A DNA stretch of 64,000 nt, taken from contig NZ_AZDA01000090.1 of assembly GCF_001434575.1 (NCBI RefSeq), forward strand, positions 41,300-105,299. The letters run 5' to 3'. The translations under genes were made by a program, and so were the position numbers. Below are positions 42,580 through 52,735 of this stretch, piece by piece. The notes beneath the pieces were generated by a model. It saw nothing but the letters and a program-made list of their open reading frames with translations. It did no database searches and was not told the DNA's origin. The first letter of the stretch is position 1; every line of letters starts with the position of its first letter. Origin of the DNA: Loigolactobacillus bifermentans DSM 20003. Its GTDB lineage: Bacteria > Bacillota > Bacilli > Lactobacillales > Lactobacillaceae.

Positions 42580-43017
42580 TTAATCAACATGCGCTTTTAA
42601 CCAAGTTTTAAGCTGTTGCTTTAATTTTTTAGCCCGGCTTGGCGCATGGCCGTTGGTGGAGATCGCCACGGTGACCTGCCCTTGCTGGACTTGCGCCATA
42701 TTGTAAAAATCTGAAGCCCGGTGGTCGCTGGTATTGTTCACCCATTGGCCGGGGCTGGCGTCTTGGCGGATCTGGGCGTTGAGTTGCGGCTGATCCGTAC
42801 AGGCGATGATCAACACCATGTGCTGCACCAATTCTCGCCTGTAAGCTTGGGCCAACCACTGCACTTGTGCTTGGGGGATCGCCGGATCCAGCGTTGGACT
42901 GATCACCGTGACTTGGGCCTGGGCCGCTAATAAAGCGCTGATTTTCCGCGCTGCCACGTGGCCCCCACCCACCACCGCCACCGGTTGGCCGGCTAAATTT
43001 AACATCACTGGGTACAT
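42580..43017 (-). CDS. sirC: Precorrin-2 dehydrogenase (siroheme synthase N-domain type)
   Basis: The 145-residue NAD enzyme has the Rossmann motif VVGGGHVAARK (about 15-25) and a NHAPSRAKKLK-like C-terminus (STNGHAPSRAKKLK). It oxidises precorrin-2 to sirohydrochlorin and is a stand-alone version of the CysG N-terminal domain. It is shorter than the about 200 residues of Bacillus YlnF/SirC, lacking a full C-terminal dimer domain. ATG at 43017 with GAGGTGAGG upstream, 4 bp after the cobA-hemD stop. Confidence 0.87.
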   Translation of the reverse strand: MYPVMLNLAGQPVAVVGGGHVAARKISALLAAQAQVTVISPTLDPAIPQAQVQWLAQAYRRELVQHMVLIIACTDQPQLNAQIRQDASPGQWVNNTSDHRASDFYNMAQVQQGQVTVAISTNGHAPSRAKKLKQQLKTWLKAHVD

Positions 43018-43021
43018 GCCC

Positions 43022-44416
43022 TCACCTCGTTTGCTGCCACCAAGCGGTGATCTGTGCGGTGGCTGTTTGGGACGCCACGGTGTAACAACGTTGACACCCA
43101 AATTGCCAGGCCAATTGACGGATCTGGTCGCCAAACACAAAGCAGGGCAGGTGGCGTAATTGTTGCTGCTGGGTGCGATTTAGCCCTTGCCACAGGTCTA
43201 AAAAGGCCCGTTGACTGGTGAAAACTGCGCCATGAAAATCACGGATCGGCAAGGCCGTTTGATCCAATGCCTGTCGCCGGTAAGTGGCAACTGCTTGTTG
43301 GTTAGCGGTGAAATTCAGTCGGGGCAAATCTTCTTGGGCGCCAATCACCACTGCATGAGCTGGAAAACCTTGGCCAGCGACTAACAACCCTTGTTCCCGT
43401 AACTTTCGGGCGGTCATCTGATAGGCCGTCCACAGCGGGTGACCGGCTAAACTGCGCAAGTCTTGACCTTGGGCTAACAAATATTGCTGCAAATACTGCC
43501 AGGCGGTGACATCCGTGATCACCAGTGGCTGCCCTGGCATTAACGTCGGCCATTGAAACGCCACTGGCTGGGACTGACTGCGCCAAAATGGCTGCACCGC
43601 AGCCCCTTGATCGGTTAATTGTTGGTACAAATGCTGGCGCTGACTGTGCGGCACCAGTAAATGGCAGCCTTGTAGCGGCCGCTGAGGGGCTAAAGCGGCT
43701 TGAAGCCGCACCACATCCCCTACCACGATCAAGCTCGGCGCGCCCAGCCCCGCTTGTTTGACCTTGGTGACAATGGTGGTTAAATCCCCTGTTACCACCC
43801 GCTGGCGCCAATGGGTGGCCCATTGGATCACGGCCACTGGCGTTGTCGCTGGTTGCCCGTATTGTTGCAACCGGGCCACAATTTGCGGTAATTGGGTCAT
43901 GCCCATGAGAAACACCAACGTGCCGTGACTTGGGGCAATGTGCGCCCAATCAATGGGGTTGCCATGGCGCCGGCGTTGCCCAGTGATCACCTGAAAACTC
44001 GCAGCGTAGTCCCGGTGGGTCATGGGAATGCCTACTGCGGCTAAACCGGCCAACGCACTGGTAATGCCCGGCACCACTTCAAACTCAATGCCCGCTGCAG
44101 CTAACGCCTGACTTTCTTCCCCACCACGGCCAAAGACGTAAGGGTCGCCGGCTTTTAGCCGCACCACTTTTTTGCCAGCTTGGGCCAATTCGATCAGTAA
44201 CGCAGTGATCTGCTTTTGCTGAATCCGATGATGACGCGGCAATTTGCCCACATTAAGCCGTTGGGCTGCCGGCCGGCTAAATTGTAGCAGCGCCGGGTTA
44301 AGTAGCCGATCATACAACACCACGTCCGCTTCCGCCAACCGCCGCTGGCCTAGCAACGTTAATAATTCTGGCGCGCCTGGCCCAGTGCCTACCAAGGATA
44401 CCTGTCCCACGCCCAT
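43022..44416 (-). CDS. cobA: Uroporphyrinogen-III C-methyltransferase fused to a HemD-like domain
   Basis: The 464-residue fusion has a SUMT domain (about 1-240): VGTGPGAPELLTL (about 9-21), VVLYDRL, RLKAGDPYVFGRGGEE (about 88-103) and PGITSALAG (about 120-128). It adds two methyl groups to uroporphyrinogen III on the way to siroheme. Residues about 250-464 look like a uroporphyrinogen-III synthase domain. CobA-HemD fusions are known in Firmicutes, but this genome also has a separate hemD 2.4 kb downstream. First gene of the siroheme block. Confidence 0.88.
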   Translation of the reverse strand: MGVGQVSLVGTGPGAPELLTLLGQRRLAEADVVLYDRLLNPALLQFSRPAAQRLNVGKLPRHHRIQQKQITALLIELAQAGKKVVRLKAGDPYVFGRGGEESQALAAAGIEFEVVPGITSALAGLAAVGIPMTHRDYAASFQVITGQRRRHGNPIDWAHIAPSHGTLVFLMGMTQLPQIVARLQQYGQPATTPVAVIQWATHWRQRVVTGDLTTIVTKVKQAGLGAPSLIVVGDVVRLQAALAPQRPLQGCHLLVPHSQRQHLYQQLTDQGAAVQPFWRSQSQPVAFQWPTLMPGQPLVITDVTAWQYLQQYLLAQGQDLRSLAGHPLWTAYQMTARKLREQGLLVAGQGFPAHAVVIGAQEDLPRLNFTANQQAVATYRRQALDQTALPIRDFHGAVFTSQRAFLDLWQGLNRTQQQQLRHLPCFVFGDQIRQLAWQFGCQRCYTVASQTATAQITAWWQQTR

Positions 44417-44597
44417 CTCACCACGTCCTTTTCACAAGCTTATTCATTTTTATTAAACCACACTTTGTCCTGTTTGACGCGCCCTTTTTGCCACTGCCAG
44501 CCAAAGCCAGTGTCCAAGCCGGTTGGCGCCTGATAGAAAAAAACTATCGGCGGGCGGGTTGACAAAGATTCACCTTGCAATTGCTGTCAAGCCGGTG

Positions 44598-44625
44598 CAA
44601 AAAAAGCCAACCCGCAGGTCAGCTT
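44598..44625 (-). terminator. Terminator of pdxST
   Basis: Minus-strand AGCTGACCtgcGGGTTGGCT with a U run. It overlaps the stop codon of pdxT. Confidence 0.8.
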
Positions 44626-45176
44626 TTCGTGACGAAATGTTTGAGAAAATAGGCGTGTAGCTGAGTGTCAGCCGTTAGTTCTGGGTGAAAAGCGGTGACC
44701 AGCACGTTGGCTTGTTGGGCGGCCACAATACGGTGGTCGATTTGAGCCAAAACAGTAGCGTCGGGGCCAACCGTTTTTAAGTACGGTGCGCGGATAAACA
44801 CCGCTGGAAAAGGTTGCGCCAAGCCTTGCAGTGTTAGCTCAGTTTCAAAACTTTCCCGTTGGCGGCCAAAGCCGTTGCGAACCACGTCGCCGGTTAAGCC
44901 GTTTAACGCGTCGGGCTGGCTCAGCAACACCAAGCCAGCGCAGGTACCAAAGGTCGGCAGGCCTTGGTGGATCAACTGCCGCAGCGGGGCCAGCAAATTT
45001 TCGCGGGTTAATAGTTTGCGCATGGTGGTGCTTTCGCCGCCTGGCAAAACAAGGCCATCTAGGTCCGTTAAGTCTGCGGCGGTGCGCACAAAGGTGGTAG
45101 TGACGCCTAAGGCTTGTAAGGCCCGGGCGTGCTCGGTAAAGGCGCCTTGTAAGGCTAAAATCCCAATTTGTGTCAT
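44619..45176 (-). CDS. pdxT: Pyridoxal 5'-phosphate synthase glutaminase subunit
   Basis: The 185-residue class I glutamine amidotransferase has LALQGAFTEH (about 7-16), LPGGESTTMRKL (about 45-56), the nucleophile Cys in GTCAGLVLL (about 77-85) and the His/Glu of FHPELT (about 168-173). It passes ammonia to PdxS. It begins 1 bp after the pdxS stop. Confidence 0.95.
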   Translation of the reverse strand: MTQIGILALQGAFTEHARALQALGVTTTFVRTAADLTDLDGLVLPGGESTTMRKLLTRENLLAPLRQLIHQGLPTFGTCAGLVLLSQPDALNGLTGDVVRNGFGRQRESFETELTLQGLAQPFPAVFIRAPYLKTVGPDATVLAQIDHRIVAAQQANVLVTAFHPELTADTQLHAYFLKHFVTKS

Positions 45177-45177
45177 C

Positions 45178-46065
45178 TTAAATGCCTCGGTTCGCCATTT
45201 TTTCGGCTTCGGTTAAGGTTGACAGTTCAATGCCTTTCATGGCGTTGCCTAACCCGGATGAGACTTTGGCGATCAAGGCGTAATCTGTGGGATGCGCAGT
45301 GGCCGTTACAATGGCTTTGGCAAATTTTTCAGGATTGTCTGATTTAAAAATCCCTGAACCCACAAAAATACCTTCGGCGCCTAAATTCATCATTAAAGCG
45401 GCATCGGCTGGGGTGGACACGCCACCAGCGGCGAAGTTGACCACCGGCAATTTGCCAGCGGCATGCACTTCTTGAACCAGCTCGTACGGCGCCTTTAAGT
45501 CCCGGGCAATGGTCATTAATTGCTCCGGATCCGCCGCAACCACTTGTTTGATCTGGGTTTGAACCTTTTCCATATGCCGTACGGCTTCCACAATATTGCC
45601 GGTGCCAGGTTCGCCTTTAGTCCGCAGCATGGCGGCCCCTTCGCCAATCCGGCGTAAGGCTTCACCTAGGTCGCGGCAGCCGCACACAAAGGGGACTTTG
45701 TAGTCGGCTTTTTGAATGTGGTAATTATCGTCGGCTGGCGTGAGCACTTCACTTTCATCAATGTAATCTACGCCGAGGGCTTCTAAAATCCGCGCTTCGG
45801 CAAAATGACCGATGCGGACCTTGGCCATCACGGGAATGGTCACGGTGTCCATAATGCTTTGGATCATGGCTGGATCCGTCATCCGGGCTACGCCGCCAGC
45901 AGTGCGAATGTCAGATGGCACCCGTTCCAACGCCATCACGGCTACGGCCCCTGCGGCTTCGGCGATTTTCGCCTGTTCCACGTTGGCCACGTCCATGATC
46001 ACCCCTTGTTTTTGCATTTGCGCCATGCCGCGCTTAACTTTTAAAGTTGCTGTTTCTGTTGTCAT
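45178..46065 (-). CDS. pdxS: Pyridoxal 5'-phosphate synthase subunit PdxS
   Basis: This 295-residue TIM barrel makes PLP from ribose-5-phosphate, glyceraldehyde-3-phosphate and ammonia. Catalytic lysines lie in [13 protein letters not shown] (about 77-89) and [20 protein letters not shown] segments, with [16 protein letters not shown] (about 206-221). ATG at 46065 follows GAGGCGA. Divergent from pdxR. PLP serves the CysK and trans-sulfuration enzymes elsewhere in the window. Confidence 0.96.
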   Translation of the reverse strand: MTTETATLKVKRGMAQMQKQGVIMDVANVEQAKIAEAAGAVAVMALERVPSDIRTAGGVARMTDPAMIQSIMDTVTIPVMAKVRIGHFAEARILEALGVDYIDESEVLTPADDNYHIQKADYKVPFVCGCRDLGEALRRIGEGAAMLRTKGEPGTGNIVEAVRHMEKVQTQIKQVVAADPEQLMTIARDLKAPYELVQEVHAAGKLPVVNFAAGGVSTPADAALMMNLGAEGIFVGSGIFKSDNPEKFAKAIVTATAHPTDYALIAKVSSGLGNAMKGIELSTLTEAEKMANRGI

Positions 46066-46166
46066 GATCAAATCGCCTCAATTACTTTATTTGGTAGGTC
46101 GTTTAACTTGCGCGCACAAATTAAAGGTTAGGGCTAGCTTAGCCTATGCTAAAATAGGTGCCAACG

Positions 46167-46194
46167 ACCAATTGGTTGTTTTTATCCCAACCAA
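46167..46194. promoter_or_regulatory. Possible PdxR operator between pdxS and pdxR
   Basis: ACCAATTGGT (46167-46176) is a perfect palindrome, and its half AACCAA recurs at 46189-46194. TATGCTAAAAT just upstream (46145-46155) is an extended -10 candidate for pdxR. Assignment rests on position only. Confidence 0.35.
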
Positions 46195-46215
46195 TTTTCA
46201 GAAAGGATTGAGCAC

Positions 46216-47643
46216 ATGCAGTGGCAATTACCGGCCGGCCAACAGCCGCCTTACTTAAAAATCATTGATCTGATCCATCACAGTTTGCAAACCGGCACCT
46301 TACTGCCTGGTCAAAAATTACCCGCCGAACGGCACTTGGCCCAGCAACTAGGCGTGGACCGTTCCACCGTACAACACGCGTTTAATGAGCTGGTCAGTCG
46401 CGGCATTTTAGTGCGCCATGTGGGCAGTGGTACGTGGGTCAACGCCGACAAATGGGGCGTGCTGCCGCAAGGGGTGCGTTGGCAAACTTACCTCACCACC
46501 AATCGGCTTAGCGACCCCGATAATTTTATGGTGCAGTTGCAACAGCAGCCCCGCAACGCCAGAACCATTGACCTGACGGATGGCAGTTTGCCCAGCGACT
46601 TGGCCTTGACGTTAGATAACCCGAATTTTTCCCTGAATGAGGCTTGGCAAGGCGAACAGCAAGTGGCAACCAGTGGTGCGCCAGCATTGAAACAGCAGCT
46701 GCAACAGCGGTTGGCCGGTTATTTAGGGCAAACGCCGCGGCGCGAAGAATGGCTGATCACGGCTGGGGCGCAACAAGCCTTTTTCCTGATCACCCAAGGC
46801 CTGCTGTCGTTTGGGGATGCCATTGCCGTGGAAGCCCCGTCTTATTTTTACCAACAGCCCTTATTTCAGGCAGCGGGGATCCGCATTTTTGGCGTACCGT
46901 TGCTGGCCAATGGCGGCTTGGATCTGGCGCGTTTGGAACAGTTGTATTACCAGCAGCACATTCGCCTATTACTGGTCGACCCTACCCACCAAAATCCCAC
47001 TGGCCGCACCATGCCGCTGGCTCAGCGCAAGGCCTTGGTAGCCGCTTGCCGCCAATTAGAACTGCCCATTGTGGAAGACGATCCCTTTGGTCTCAGTAAC
47101 GCTGGTCAGTCCACCACGCCGCCACCGTTAAAAGCGCTGGATCCCGCTAACGTGCTGTACGTCGGCTCCCTGTCCATGGTCACCGGCTCCCAAACGCGGA
47201 TCGGCTGGTTGGTGGCGCCAACCCAAGTGGTGACGCATTTAGCCAATATGCGCCAACAAATGGAAGCCGGGCTGAGCATTTTTCCCCAATTGGTAGCCAC
47301 GTCTTTATTGACGCAGCCTACCTTGCCAACGGCGTTGCAACAGCTGGACCAGCGCCTGCAACAACGCCAACAGCTACTGGTGCAACAGTTACGCCCGCTG
47401 CAACAACAAGGTCTGCTCCATTATCAAATACCCCGGCATGGTACATTGATTTGGTTGCACTTGCAGTTACCACGGTTGCTGGCGCCACAAGACTACGCTG
47501 CCTTTTTAAAAGCCGATTTACAGGTGCTGCCCGGCTTTTTGTTTGGCAGCCAAGCCAACACTTTACGGCTAAGCTACGCCCGGTTAGCCACCGCCCAGCC
47601 CATTGGGCAACGCTTGCGACAGGTGCTGACGGACCTGGTGTAA
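46216..47643 (+). CDS. pdxR: MocR-type regulator of PLP synthesis
   Basis: The 475-residue protein fuses a GntR winged HTH (about 10-75: LPAERHLAQQLGVDRSTVQ) to an aminotransferase class I fold (about 115-475) with DPTHQNPTGRTM (about 255) and SLSMVTGSQTRIG holding the PLP-lysine position region. Here the expected SFSK-type lysine reads SLSMVT, so a covalent PLP link may be missing. Divergent from pdxST, as for known PdxR genes. Ribosome site AGAAAGGA. Confidence 0.87.
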   Translation: MQWQLPAGQQPPYLKIIDLIHHSLQTGTLLPGQKLPAERHLAQQLGVDRSTVQHAFNELVSRGILVRHVGSGTWVNADKWGVLPQGVRWQTYLTTNRLSDPDNFMVQLQQQPRNARTIDLTDGSLPSDLALTLDNPNFSLNEAWQGEQQVATSGAPALKQQLQQRLAGYLGQTPRREEWLITAGAQQAFFLITQGLLSFGDAIAVEAPSYFYQQPLFQAAGIRIFGVPLLANGGLDLARLEQLYYQQHIRLLLVDPTHQNPTGRTMPLAQRKALVAACRQLELPIVEDDPFGLSNAGQSTTPPPLKALDPANVLYVGSLSMVTGSQTRIGWLVAPTQVVTHLANMRQQMEAGLSIFPQLVATSLLTQPTLPTALQQLDQRLQQRQQLLVQQLRPLQQQGLLHYQIPRHGTLIWLHLQLPRLLAPQDYAAFLKADLQVLPGFLFGSQANTLRLSYARLATAQPIGQRLRQVLTDLV

Positions 47644-47658
47644 TTGCTTGCAGCCACC

Positions 47659-47697
47659 AAAAAAACCGCCTACGTCAGTTGACGTTGCGGCTTTTTG
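47659..47697. terminator. Bidirectional terminator
   Basis: AAAACCGCctACGTCAgtTGACGTtGCGGCTTTTT between pdxR and the convergent trpA. Confidence 0.87.
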
Positions 47698-47699
47698 AT

Positions 47700-48476
47700 T
47701 TATTTGGCTGGCAAAGCAGCCTTCATCTCATGGGCATACTGCTTTAAATAAGGGGCGGCTTGGTCACCGTGTTCGGCGATGAGTTTCACAATGGCGCTGC
47801 CGACGATGACGCCGTCTGCCACTTGGCCCAGCGCGGCGGCTTGGTCTGGGGTGTGGACCCCGAAGCCAATGGCGGTTGGGATGTCGGTGACGGCTTTGAT
47901 TTGGCTCACTAAGCTCCCCAGATCGGTTTGAATCTCATCCCGGGTGCCGGTAATGCCTAAGGAAGACACCACGTAAATGAAGCCAGTGGCCGCTTTGGCG
48001 ATTTTAGCAATGCGGTCCCCTGAGGTGGGCGTGATCAGCGGCACGAGGTCCACCCCGTGTTGGTCGGCATAAGGGGCTAAGCCAGCGCGTTCTTCATAGG
48101 GCATGTCGGGAATCACCAAACCGGAAACGCCAAGTTCAGCACATTTGGCGCAAAAAGCGTCGTAACCGTATTTGAAGATCAAGTTTAAGTAGGTTAAGAA
48201 CACCAACGGAACTTGGGTGCGTTGGCGAACTGCAGCGACCAGGTCAAAGACTTTGTCGGTGTTGGCCCCGGCGGCAAAAGCCCGTAAATCAGCTTCTTGG
48301 ATCACGGGACCGTCGGCCACTGGGTCGGAAAATGGCAAGCCAATTTCCACAATGTCGGCGCCACCTTCGGCTAAGGCCACAATGTGGTCAACGGTGGCGT
48401 CAAAATTGGGATCGCCGGCTACCACAAAGGCGATAAATGCTTTTTCATCTGTAAAAACTTGTTTTAAATTACTCAT
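47700..48476 (-). CDS. trpA: Tryptophan synthase alpha subunit
   Basis: The 258-residue TIM barrel releases indole from indole-3-glycerol phosphate. Family landmarks are the catalytic Glu in [17 protein letters not shown] (about 39-55), [11 protein letters not shown] (about 100) and [10 protein letters not shown] (about 205). ATG at 48476 overlaps the trpB end by 8 bp. Last gene of the trpDCFBA block. Confidence 0.96.
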   Translation of the reverse strand: MSNLKQVFTDEKAFIAFVVAGDPNFDATVDHIVALAEGGADIVEIGLPFSDPVADGPVIQEADLRAFAAGANTDKVFDLVAAVRQRTQVPLVFLTYLNLIFKYGYDAFCAKCAELGVSGLVIPDMPYEERAGLAPYADQHGVDLVPLITPTSGDRIAKIAKAATGFIYVVSSLGITGTRDEIQTDLGSLVSQIKAVTDIPTAIGFGVHTPDQAAALGQVADGVIVGSAIVKLIAEHGDQAAPYLKQYAHEMKAALPAK

Positions 48477-49665
48477 TGATGTCCACCCCACGATATTTGG
48501 CAATTGATGCCACGTCTTTGTCCCCGCGCCCAGAAATGGTGCAAATAATAATCTGGTCTTTGCGCATAGTTGGCGCTAATTTTTCCACGTAAGCCACGGC
48601 ATGACAGCTTTCAACAGCGGCGATAATACCTTCCGTCTTGGCAATGTATTCAAAAGCGTCCACAGATTCGGCGTCGGTAATGCCCACGTATTCGGCGCGA
48701 CCACTTTTGGCTAAAGCGGCGTGTTCGGGGCCAATCCCCGGGTAATCCAAACCGGCTGAAATGGAGTACACTTTGTCAATTTGACCGTGTTTGTCTTGTA
48801 AGAAAATCGATTTCATACCGTGGAAAATGCCGTCAGAACCCCGTTCAATGGTGGCGGCGGTGCGGTCGGTGTCGACACCGTCACCAGCGGCCTCCACCCC
48901 GTACAATTTCACGCTAGGGTCGTCAATAAAGTCGGCGAAACTGCCAATGGCGTTACTGCCACCGCCGACACAAGCCACGACAGCGTCTGGTAATTTACCC
49001 GTTTCCTGCAGTAACTGTTGTTTAGCTTCTTTACTGATCACACTTTGGAAGTCGTGGACCATTTGTGGGAAAGGATAAGGGCCAACTGCGGAACCCATGA
49101 CGTAGAAGGTGTCGTCTACCCGGCGAGTCCATTCTTGCATGGTGGCGGTGACGGCATCTTTCAACACTTGGGTGCCGGTGGTCACAGCATGCACTTTGGC
49201 GCCGAGCAGTTCCATGCGGTACACGTTTAGGCGTTGGCGGTCGGTGTCTTCTTTGCCCATAAAGACTTCGCAGTCCATGTTAAATAAAGCGGCAATGGTG
49301 GCGGTGGCCACCCCGTGTTGGCCGGCGCCCGTTTCGGCAATCAGGCGGGTTTTGCCCATGCGCTTGGCCAGCAAGGCTTGGCCGATCACGTTATTAATTT
49401 TGTGGGCACCGGTGTGATTTAAGTCTTCCCGTTTGAAATAAATTTGCGCCCCACCGAGGTCAGCGGTCATTTGTTCGGCAAAATAAAGCAAGGATGGCCG
49501 GTTAGCGTAATTGTTCAATAAATCGTGAAATTCCTTTAAAAATTCGGGATCCGCTTTGTAGTGGTTGTAAGCCGCGGTGATCCGTTCAATTTCACTCATT
49601 AGGGTTTCTGGAATAAATTGGCCACCATAAGTGCCGTAGCGGCCGGTTTGGTTATCTTCTGTCAT
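48469..49665 (-). CDS. trpB: Tryptophan synthase beta subunit
   Basis: The 398-residue PLP enzyme joins indole and serine. The PLP lysine is in [11 protein letters not shown] (about 82-92); [12 protein letters not shown] (about 110-121) and GGGSNAIG (about 233-240) are conserved. TrpB1 type, matching the neighbouring trpA. Confidence 0.97.
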   Translation of the reverse strand: MTEDNQTGRYGTYGGQFIPETLMSEIERITAAYNHYKADPEFLKEFHDLLNNYANRPSLLYFAEQMTADLGGAQIYFKREDLNHTGAHKINNVIGQALLAKRMGKTRLIAETGAGQHGVATATIAALFNMDCEVFMGKEDTDRQRLNVYRMELLGAKVHAVTTGTQVLKDAVTATMQEWTRRVDDTFYVMGSAVGPYPFPQMVHDFQSVISKEAKQQLLQETGKLPDAVVACVGGGSNAIGSFADFIDDPSVKLYGVEAAGDGVDTDRTAATIERGSDGIFHGMKSIFLQDKHGQIDKVYSISAGLDYPGIGPEHAALAKSGRAEYVGITDAESVDAFEYIAKTEGIIAAVESCHAVAYVEKLAPTMRKDQIIICTISGRGDKDVASIAKYRGVDINE

Positions 49666-49678
49666 GTGTCAGTTCCTC

Positions 49679-50269
49679 TCATTCATTAAAGTCATGGACC
49701 AGCTGGGTGAGCTGGCGCATTTTCTGTGGGTCTTTTAAGCCGCCGGTTTCAATGCCACTGGACACATCGATCACGGTGGGATGTACCGTTTGGATGGCGG
49801 CGGTCACGTTGGCCACGGTAATGCCCCCTGCTAGAAAAACAGGTTGGGGCACGTTTTGCGGCACTTGTGTCCAATCAAACGTTTCCCCAGTCCCTTTGCC
49901 GGCGTCAAACATCACGGCGTCAGCTTGGGTGGGCTGATAGGTGGTTTGGGTCAGGTTAAACACTTGGATCACCTTGGCGCCGGCTTGTTGCAACTGGTCG
50001 ACCATCGTTTCCGTTTCATGGCCGTGTAATTGCACGTAGCTGATGGCGCCGCTGTTTACAGCCGCCAGCATTTCGGTTAGCGGCGCGTCTACAAACACGC
50101 CGACGGTTATAATAGTAGGGTTTAGTTTTTTGCGAAAATTTTGGGCCTGGGCCAGGCTAATTTGCCGGTGGCTGTTGGCAAACACGAAGCCGGCAAATTC
50201 AGGGGCTGCCGCATTGGCCGCAACCACATCTACGGGCCGAAACAGCCCACACAATTTAATTTGCGTCAT
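49679..50269 (-). CDS. trpF: Phosphoribosylanthranilate isomerase
   Basis: The 196-residue TIM barrel starts [14 protein letters not shown] with the catalytic Cys (KLCG; KICG in most) and has VGVFV (about 56), VQLHGHE (about 78-84) and [10 protein letters not shown] (about 170-179). It overlaps trpC by 14 bp. Confidence 0.95.
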   Translation of the reverse strand: MTQIKLCGLFRPVDVVAANAAAPEFAGFVFANSHRQISLAQAQNFRKKLNPTIITVGVFVDAPLTEMLAAVNSGAISYVQLHGHETETMVDQLQQAGAKVIQVFNLTQTTYQPTQADAVMFDAGKGTGETFDWTQVPQNVPQPVFLAGGITVANVTAAIQTVHPTVIDVSSGIETGGLKDPQKMRQLTQLVHDFNE

Positions 50270-51056
50270 GAGCAGGCACCTCGCTGAACAATTCGGCTAG
50301 CTTGGCCGCTTTATCCGGGGCCCGCATCAGCGTTTCGCCAATTAACACCCCGTTGATCTTAGCGGCGGCCAGTTGGGCAATGTCGGCTGGGGTTTGAATG
50401 CCACTTTCGGCGATCATCAGCGTTTCCGCTGGAATCTGTTGGCGCAACGTTAAACTGTTATGAAAATCAACCGTAAAATCTTTCAAGTTGCGGTTGTTCA
50501 CCCCAATGATCCGGGCGCCAGCGGCTTGCGCCGCCGCTACTTCGGCGGCATCATGGGCTTCCACAATGGCGGATAAGCCTAAGCTGTGGGCCAAATTCAG
50601 GTAGTCGCGTAATTGGTGCGGGGTTAAAATCGCCACGATCAGTAAGATCACGCTGGCGCCGGCGGCTTTGGCTTGATAGATCATGTAAGGATCAATGGTG
50701 AAATCCTTGCGCAACACCGGTACGTTCACGTTGGCCGCAATGGTGCTTAAATACGCTAACTGGCCTTGGAAATAATCGGGTTCGGTTAATACGGAGATCC
50801 CGCTGACCCCGGCTACGGCGTAGTCTTTGGCAATTTGCAAGTAAGGAAAGTCCGGCGCAATCAGGCCTTTGGACGGGGATGCTTTTTTCACTTCCGCGAT
50901 GACGTGCAGACCGGGTTGACGTAAATTGGCCTCAAAGGGAAAATCCTGGGTCACTGGTAATGCCGCCACTTGCTGCTTTAACGTGGCCAGTGGCAGCGCC
51001 GCTTTTTCAGCCACCAAACGTTTTGCCGTGGCGGCCACAAGTTGGTCAAGAATCAA
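50256..51056 (-). CDS. trpC: Indole-3-glycerol phosphate synthase
   Basis: The 266-residue enzyme has the catalytic Lys in [10 protein letters not shown] (about 54-63), [11 protein letters not shown] (about 112-122), [10 protein letters not shown] (about 183-192) and IAESGI (about 213-218). It overlaps trpD by 4 bp. Confidence 0.96.
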   Translation of the reverse strand: MILDQLVAATAKRLVAEKAALPLATLKQQVAALPVTQDFPFEANLRQPGLHVIAEVKKASPSKGLIAPDFPYLQIAKDYAVAGVSGISVLTEPDYFQGQLAYLSTIAANVNVPVLRKDFTIDPYMIYQAKAAGASVILLIVAILTPHQLRDYLNLAHSLGLSAIVEAHDAAEVAAAQAAGARIIGVNNRNLKDFTVDFHNSLTLRQQIPAETLMIAESGIQTPADIAQLAAAKINGVLIGETLMRAPDKAAKLAELFSEVPAHDAN

Positions 51057-52072
51057 GCGGCAGCCCCCTTTTGCGTTAAAGCGATAAAGTCAGCTAGCTC
51101 CGCTTTGGCCTTACCCGTATCAATGGTATCCGCGGCTAATTGGATGGCCTGAGCAATGGTCAAGTCGGGATGTGCCACGTGTAACGCGCAACCAGCATTC
51201 ATTAACACCACGTCCCGTTGTGGGCCTTTGGCACCATTTAAAATGGCGGCGGTGATCTTGGCATTATCGGCTGGGGTGCCGCCGACTAAATCAGCCGGCT
51301 GGCAACGTTCCAGGCCGAATTGCTCCGGCGTGATCTGATAAGTGGTGAGCTGGCCGTTTTGCAATTCACACACGTCGGTGGTGCCAGTTAAGGACACCTC
51401 ATCTAAGCCATCCGCGCCGTGCACCACCATGGCCTTGTTCACGCCTAACTGTTGCAACACCTTGGCCAGTGGTTCCAACAAAGCTTTGTCGTAAACGCCT
51501 AACAGCTGCATGTTGGCGCCGGCTGGGTTGGCTAACGGGCCTAAAATATTAAACAACGTCCGAATGCCTAAGGTTTTGCGCACCGGTGCCACAAAGCGCA
51601 TGGCTTGGTGATATTCCTGGGCGTATAAGAAGCAAATGCCGATTTGGTGCAACACGTCAGCGCTGGTTTCTGGCGTTACATCAATTTTCACCCCTAACGC
51701 TTCTAACACATCTGCCGCGCCGCTTTTGCTAGTCGCCGCACGGTTACCGTGCTTCGCCACTGGCGTGCCTGCCGCTGCCACCACCAGTGAGGAGGTGGTG
51801 GAAATGTTAAACGAATTAGAATGATCACCACCGGTACCCACAATTTCTAAGACATCTTCGGCAGGTTGGAAAGTTAACGCGTGGTCGCGCATGGCTTGGG
51901 CCGCCCCGGCAATTTCGTCGATGGTTTCATTTTTCACACTCAGCGCCGTGAGTAAGCCGGCGATTTGAATATCGTTGGCATTGCCGCTCATAATTTCATC
52001 AATAACGGTTTTGGCTTCGTCAAAGGTTAAATCTTCTTTCATGGCTACTTTTTGAATGGCATTTTCGATCAT
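51053..52072 (-). CDS. trpD: Anthranilate phosphoribosyltransferase
   Basis: The 339-residue enzyme has the PRPP loop [14 protein letters not shown] (about 79-92), [14 protein letters not shown] (about 106-119) and VHGADGLDE (about 217-225). ATG at 52072 follows GGGGGAA; the longer open frame runs into the T-box leader. First gene of the trpDCFBA block. Confidence 0.96.
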   Translation of the reverse strand: MIENAIQKVAMKEDLTFDEAKTVIDEIMSGNANDIQIAGLLTALSVKNETIDEIAGAAQAMRDHALTFQPAEDVLEIVGTGGDHSNSFNISTTSSLVVAAAGTPVAKHGNRAATSKSGAADVLEALGVKIDVTPETSADVLHQIGICFLYAQEYHQAMRFVAPVRKTLGIRTLFNILGPLANPAGANMQLLGVYDKALLEPLAKVLQQLGVNKAMVVHGADGLDEVSLTGTTDVCELQNGQLTTYQITPEQFGLERCQPADLVGGTPADNAKITAAILNGAKGPQRDVVLMNAGCALHVAHPDLTIAQAIQLAADTIDTGKAKAELADFIALTQKGAAA

Positions 52073-52105
52073 AATGGATTCCCCCGTTTGGTTGTTTTTT
52101 AAGCA

Positions 52106-52454
52106 ACAAAAAATCCGTCCATAACAAATGATGATTGTTAAGGACGGATTATTCCGCGGTGCCACCTTAATTGAGTACAATGCGACCTATTTTGCCTAAC
52201 GAAAAAGGCCTTGTACTCCAACTCAACAGAGGACTAACATCCCCCTGACAACTGACGTATGTCTGTACGTTTCCCCGTACTCATTGCTTTTCGGGGGAAC
52301 CCTCGATGGTCCATTTAATCGTTTGCGTTCGACTGCCATTCTCAGCACCGGCAATTCTCTGGGCGTGCACCACGATCTTGATCTCCATCTCATTGGTTTG
52401 TTGGACGAATATTTTGTTGTCACTAACAATAATATTTTCTCATTGTTTTGTCAA
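52106..52454 (-). promoter_or_regulatory. T-box riboswitch (Trp specifier) and promoter of trpDCFBA
   Basis: Promoter TTGACA (52449-52454) with TATTGT at 52426-52431 (17-nt gap). Specifier TGG is the complement of 52311-52313 and is followed by A and the closing stem GATGG/CCATC. The T-box core AAGGTGGCACCGCGG is at about 52156-52170. The terminator ATCCGTCC(TTAACAA)/(TTGTTA)TGGACGGAT has a U run at 52106-52112. Confidence 0.93.
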
Positions 52455-52504
52455 CAGTTTTTCATAATTTATTTTTTGAGTGCTTGGTACTGGTGTATGA
52501 GCAC

Positions 52505-52735
52505 CCATTCCGCTCCGGGTGGCGGGGGCCGTGGAACGCAAGGTTAGCACGTCGAATCCATTCCGCGCCACACGGCTTAGGTCGTGGAACGCTGTGGCTC
52601 GCTCCGGAACTAACTTTTGGAAAATCACCAAAAGTGGATTTCCTCCGTCTCGCGTGACTACTAAGCGATAAATCGCTAAGTATCACCGTCACGGCTGACG
52701 ACCACGCCGTGTTCTGCTCCATTCTGACTGGTATT
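52505..52735 (-). repeat. Structured repeat element, copy 1 (minus orientation)
   Basis: Reading on the minus strand, this holds in order GCGATTTATCGCTTA (52662-52676), GGTGATTTTCC, a partial CGTTCCACG copy, then a full CGTTCCACGGCCCCCGC ending in AGCGGAAT (33 bp, 52507-52539). The last block matches copy 2 in 30 of 33 positions. It has several hairpins. Short ORFs across it look spurious. Confidence 0.7.

Noticed and set aside
43302..43949. 215-codon open frame on the minus strand inside the cobA-hemD gene
   Set aside because: It lies in another frame of a strongly supported gene, has no ribosome site and has a low-complexity Arg/Ser/Gly-rich translation typical of shadow frames in GC-rich coding DNA.
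51053..52180. Longer start for trpD (and likewise for trpE and the PLP enzyme) reaching into the leader
   Set aside because: The extra codons fall in the T-box terminator; good ribosome sites precede the internal ATG codons used here.
52462..52722. 86-codon open frame across repeat copy 1
   Set aside because: The sequence is a structured repeat with an inverted copy nearby; the translation has no protein-like features and no good start.
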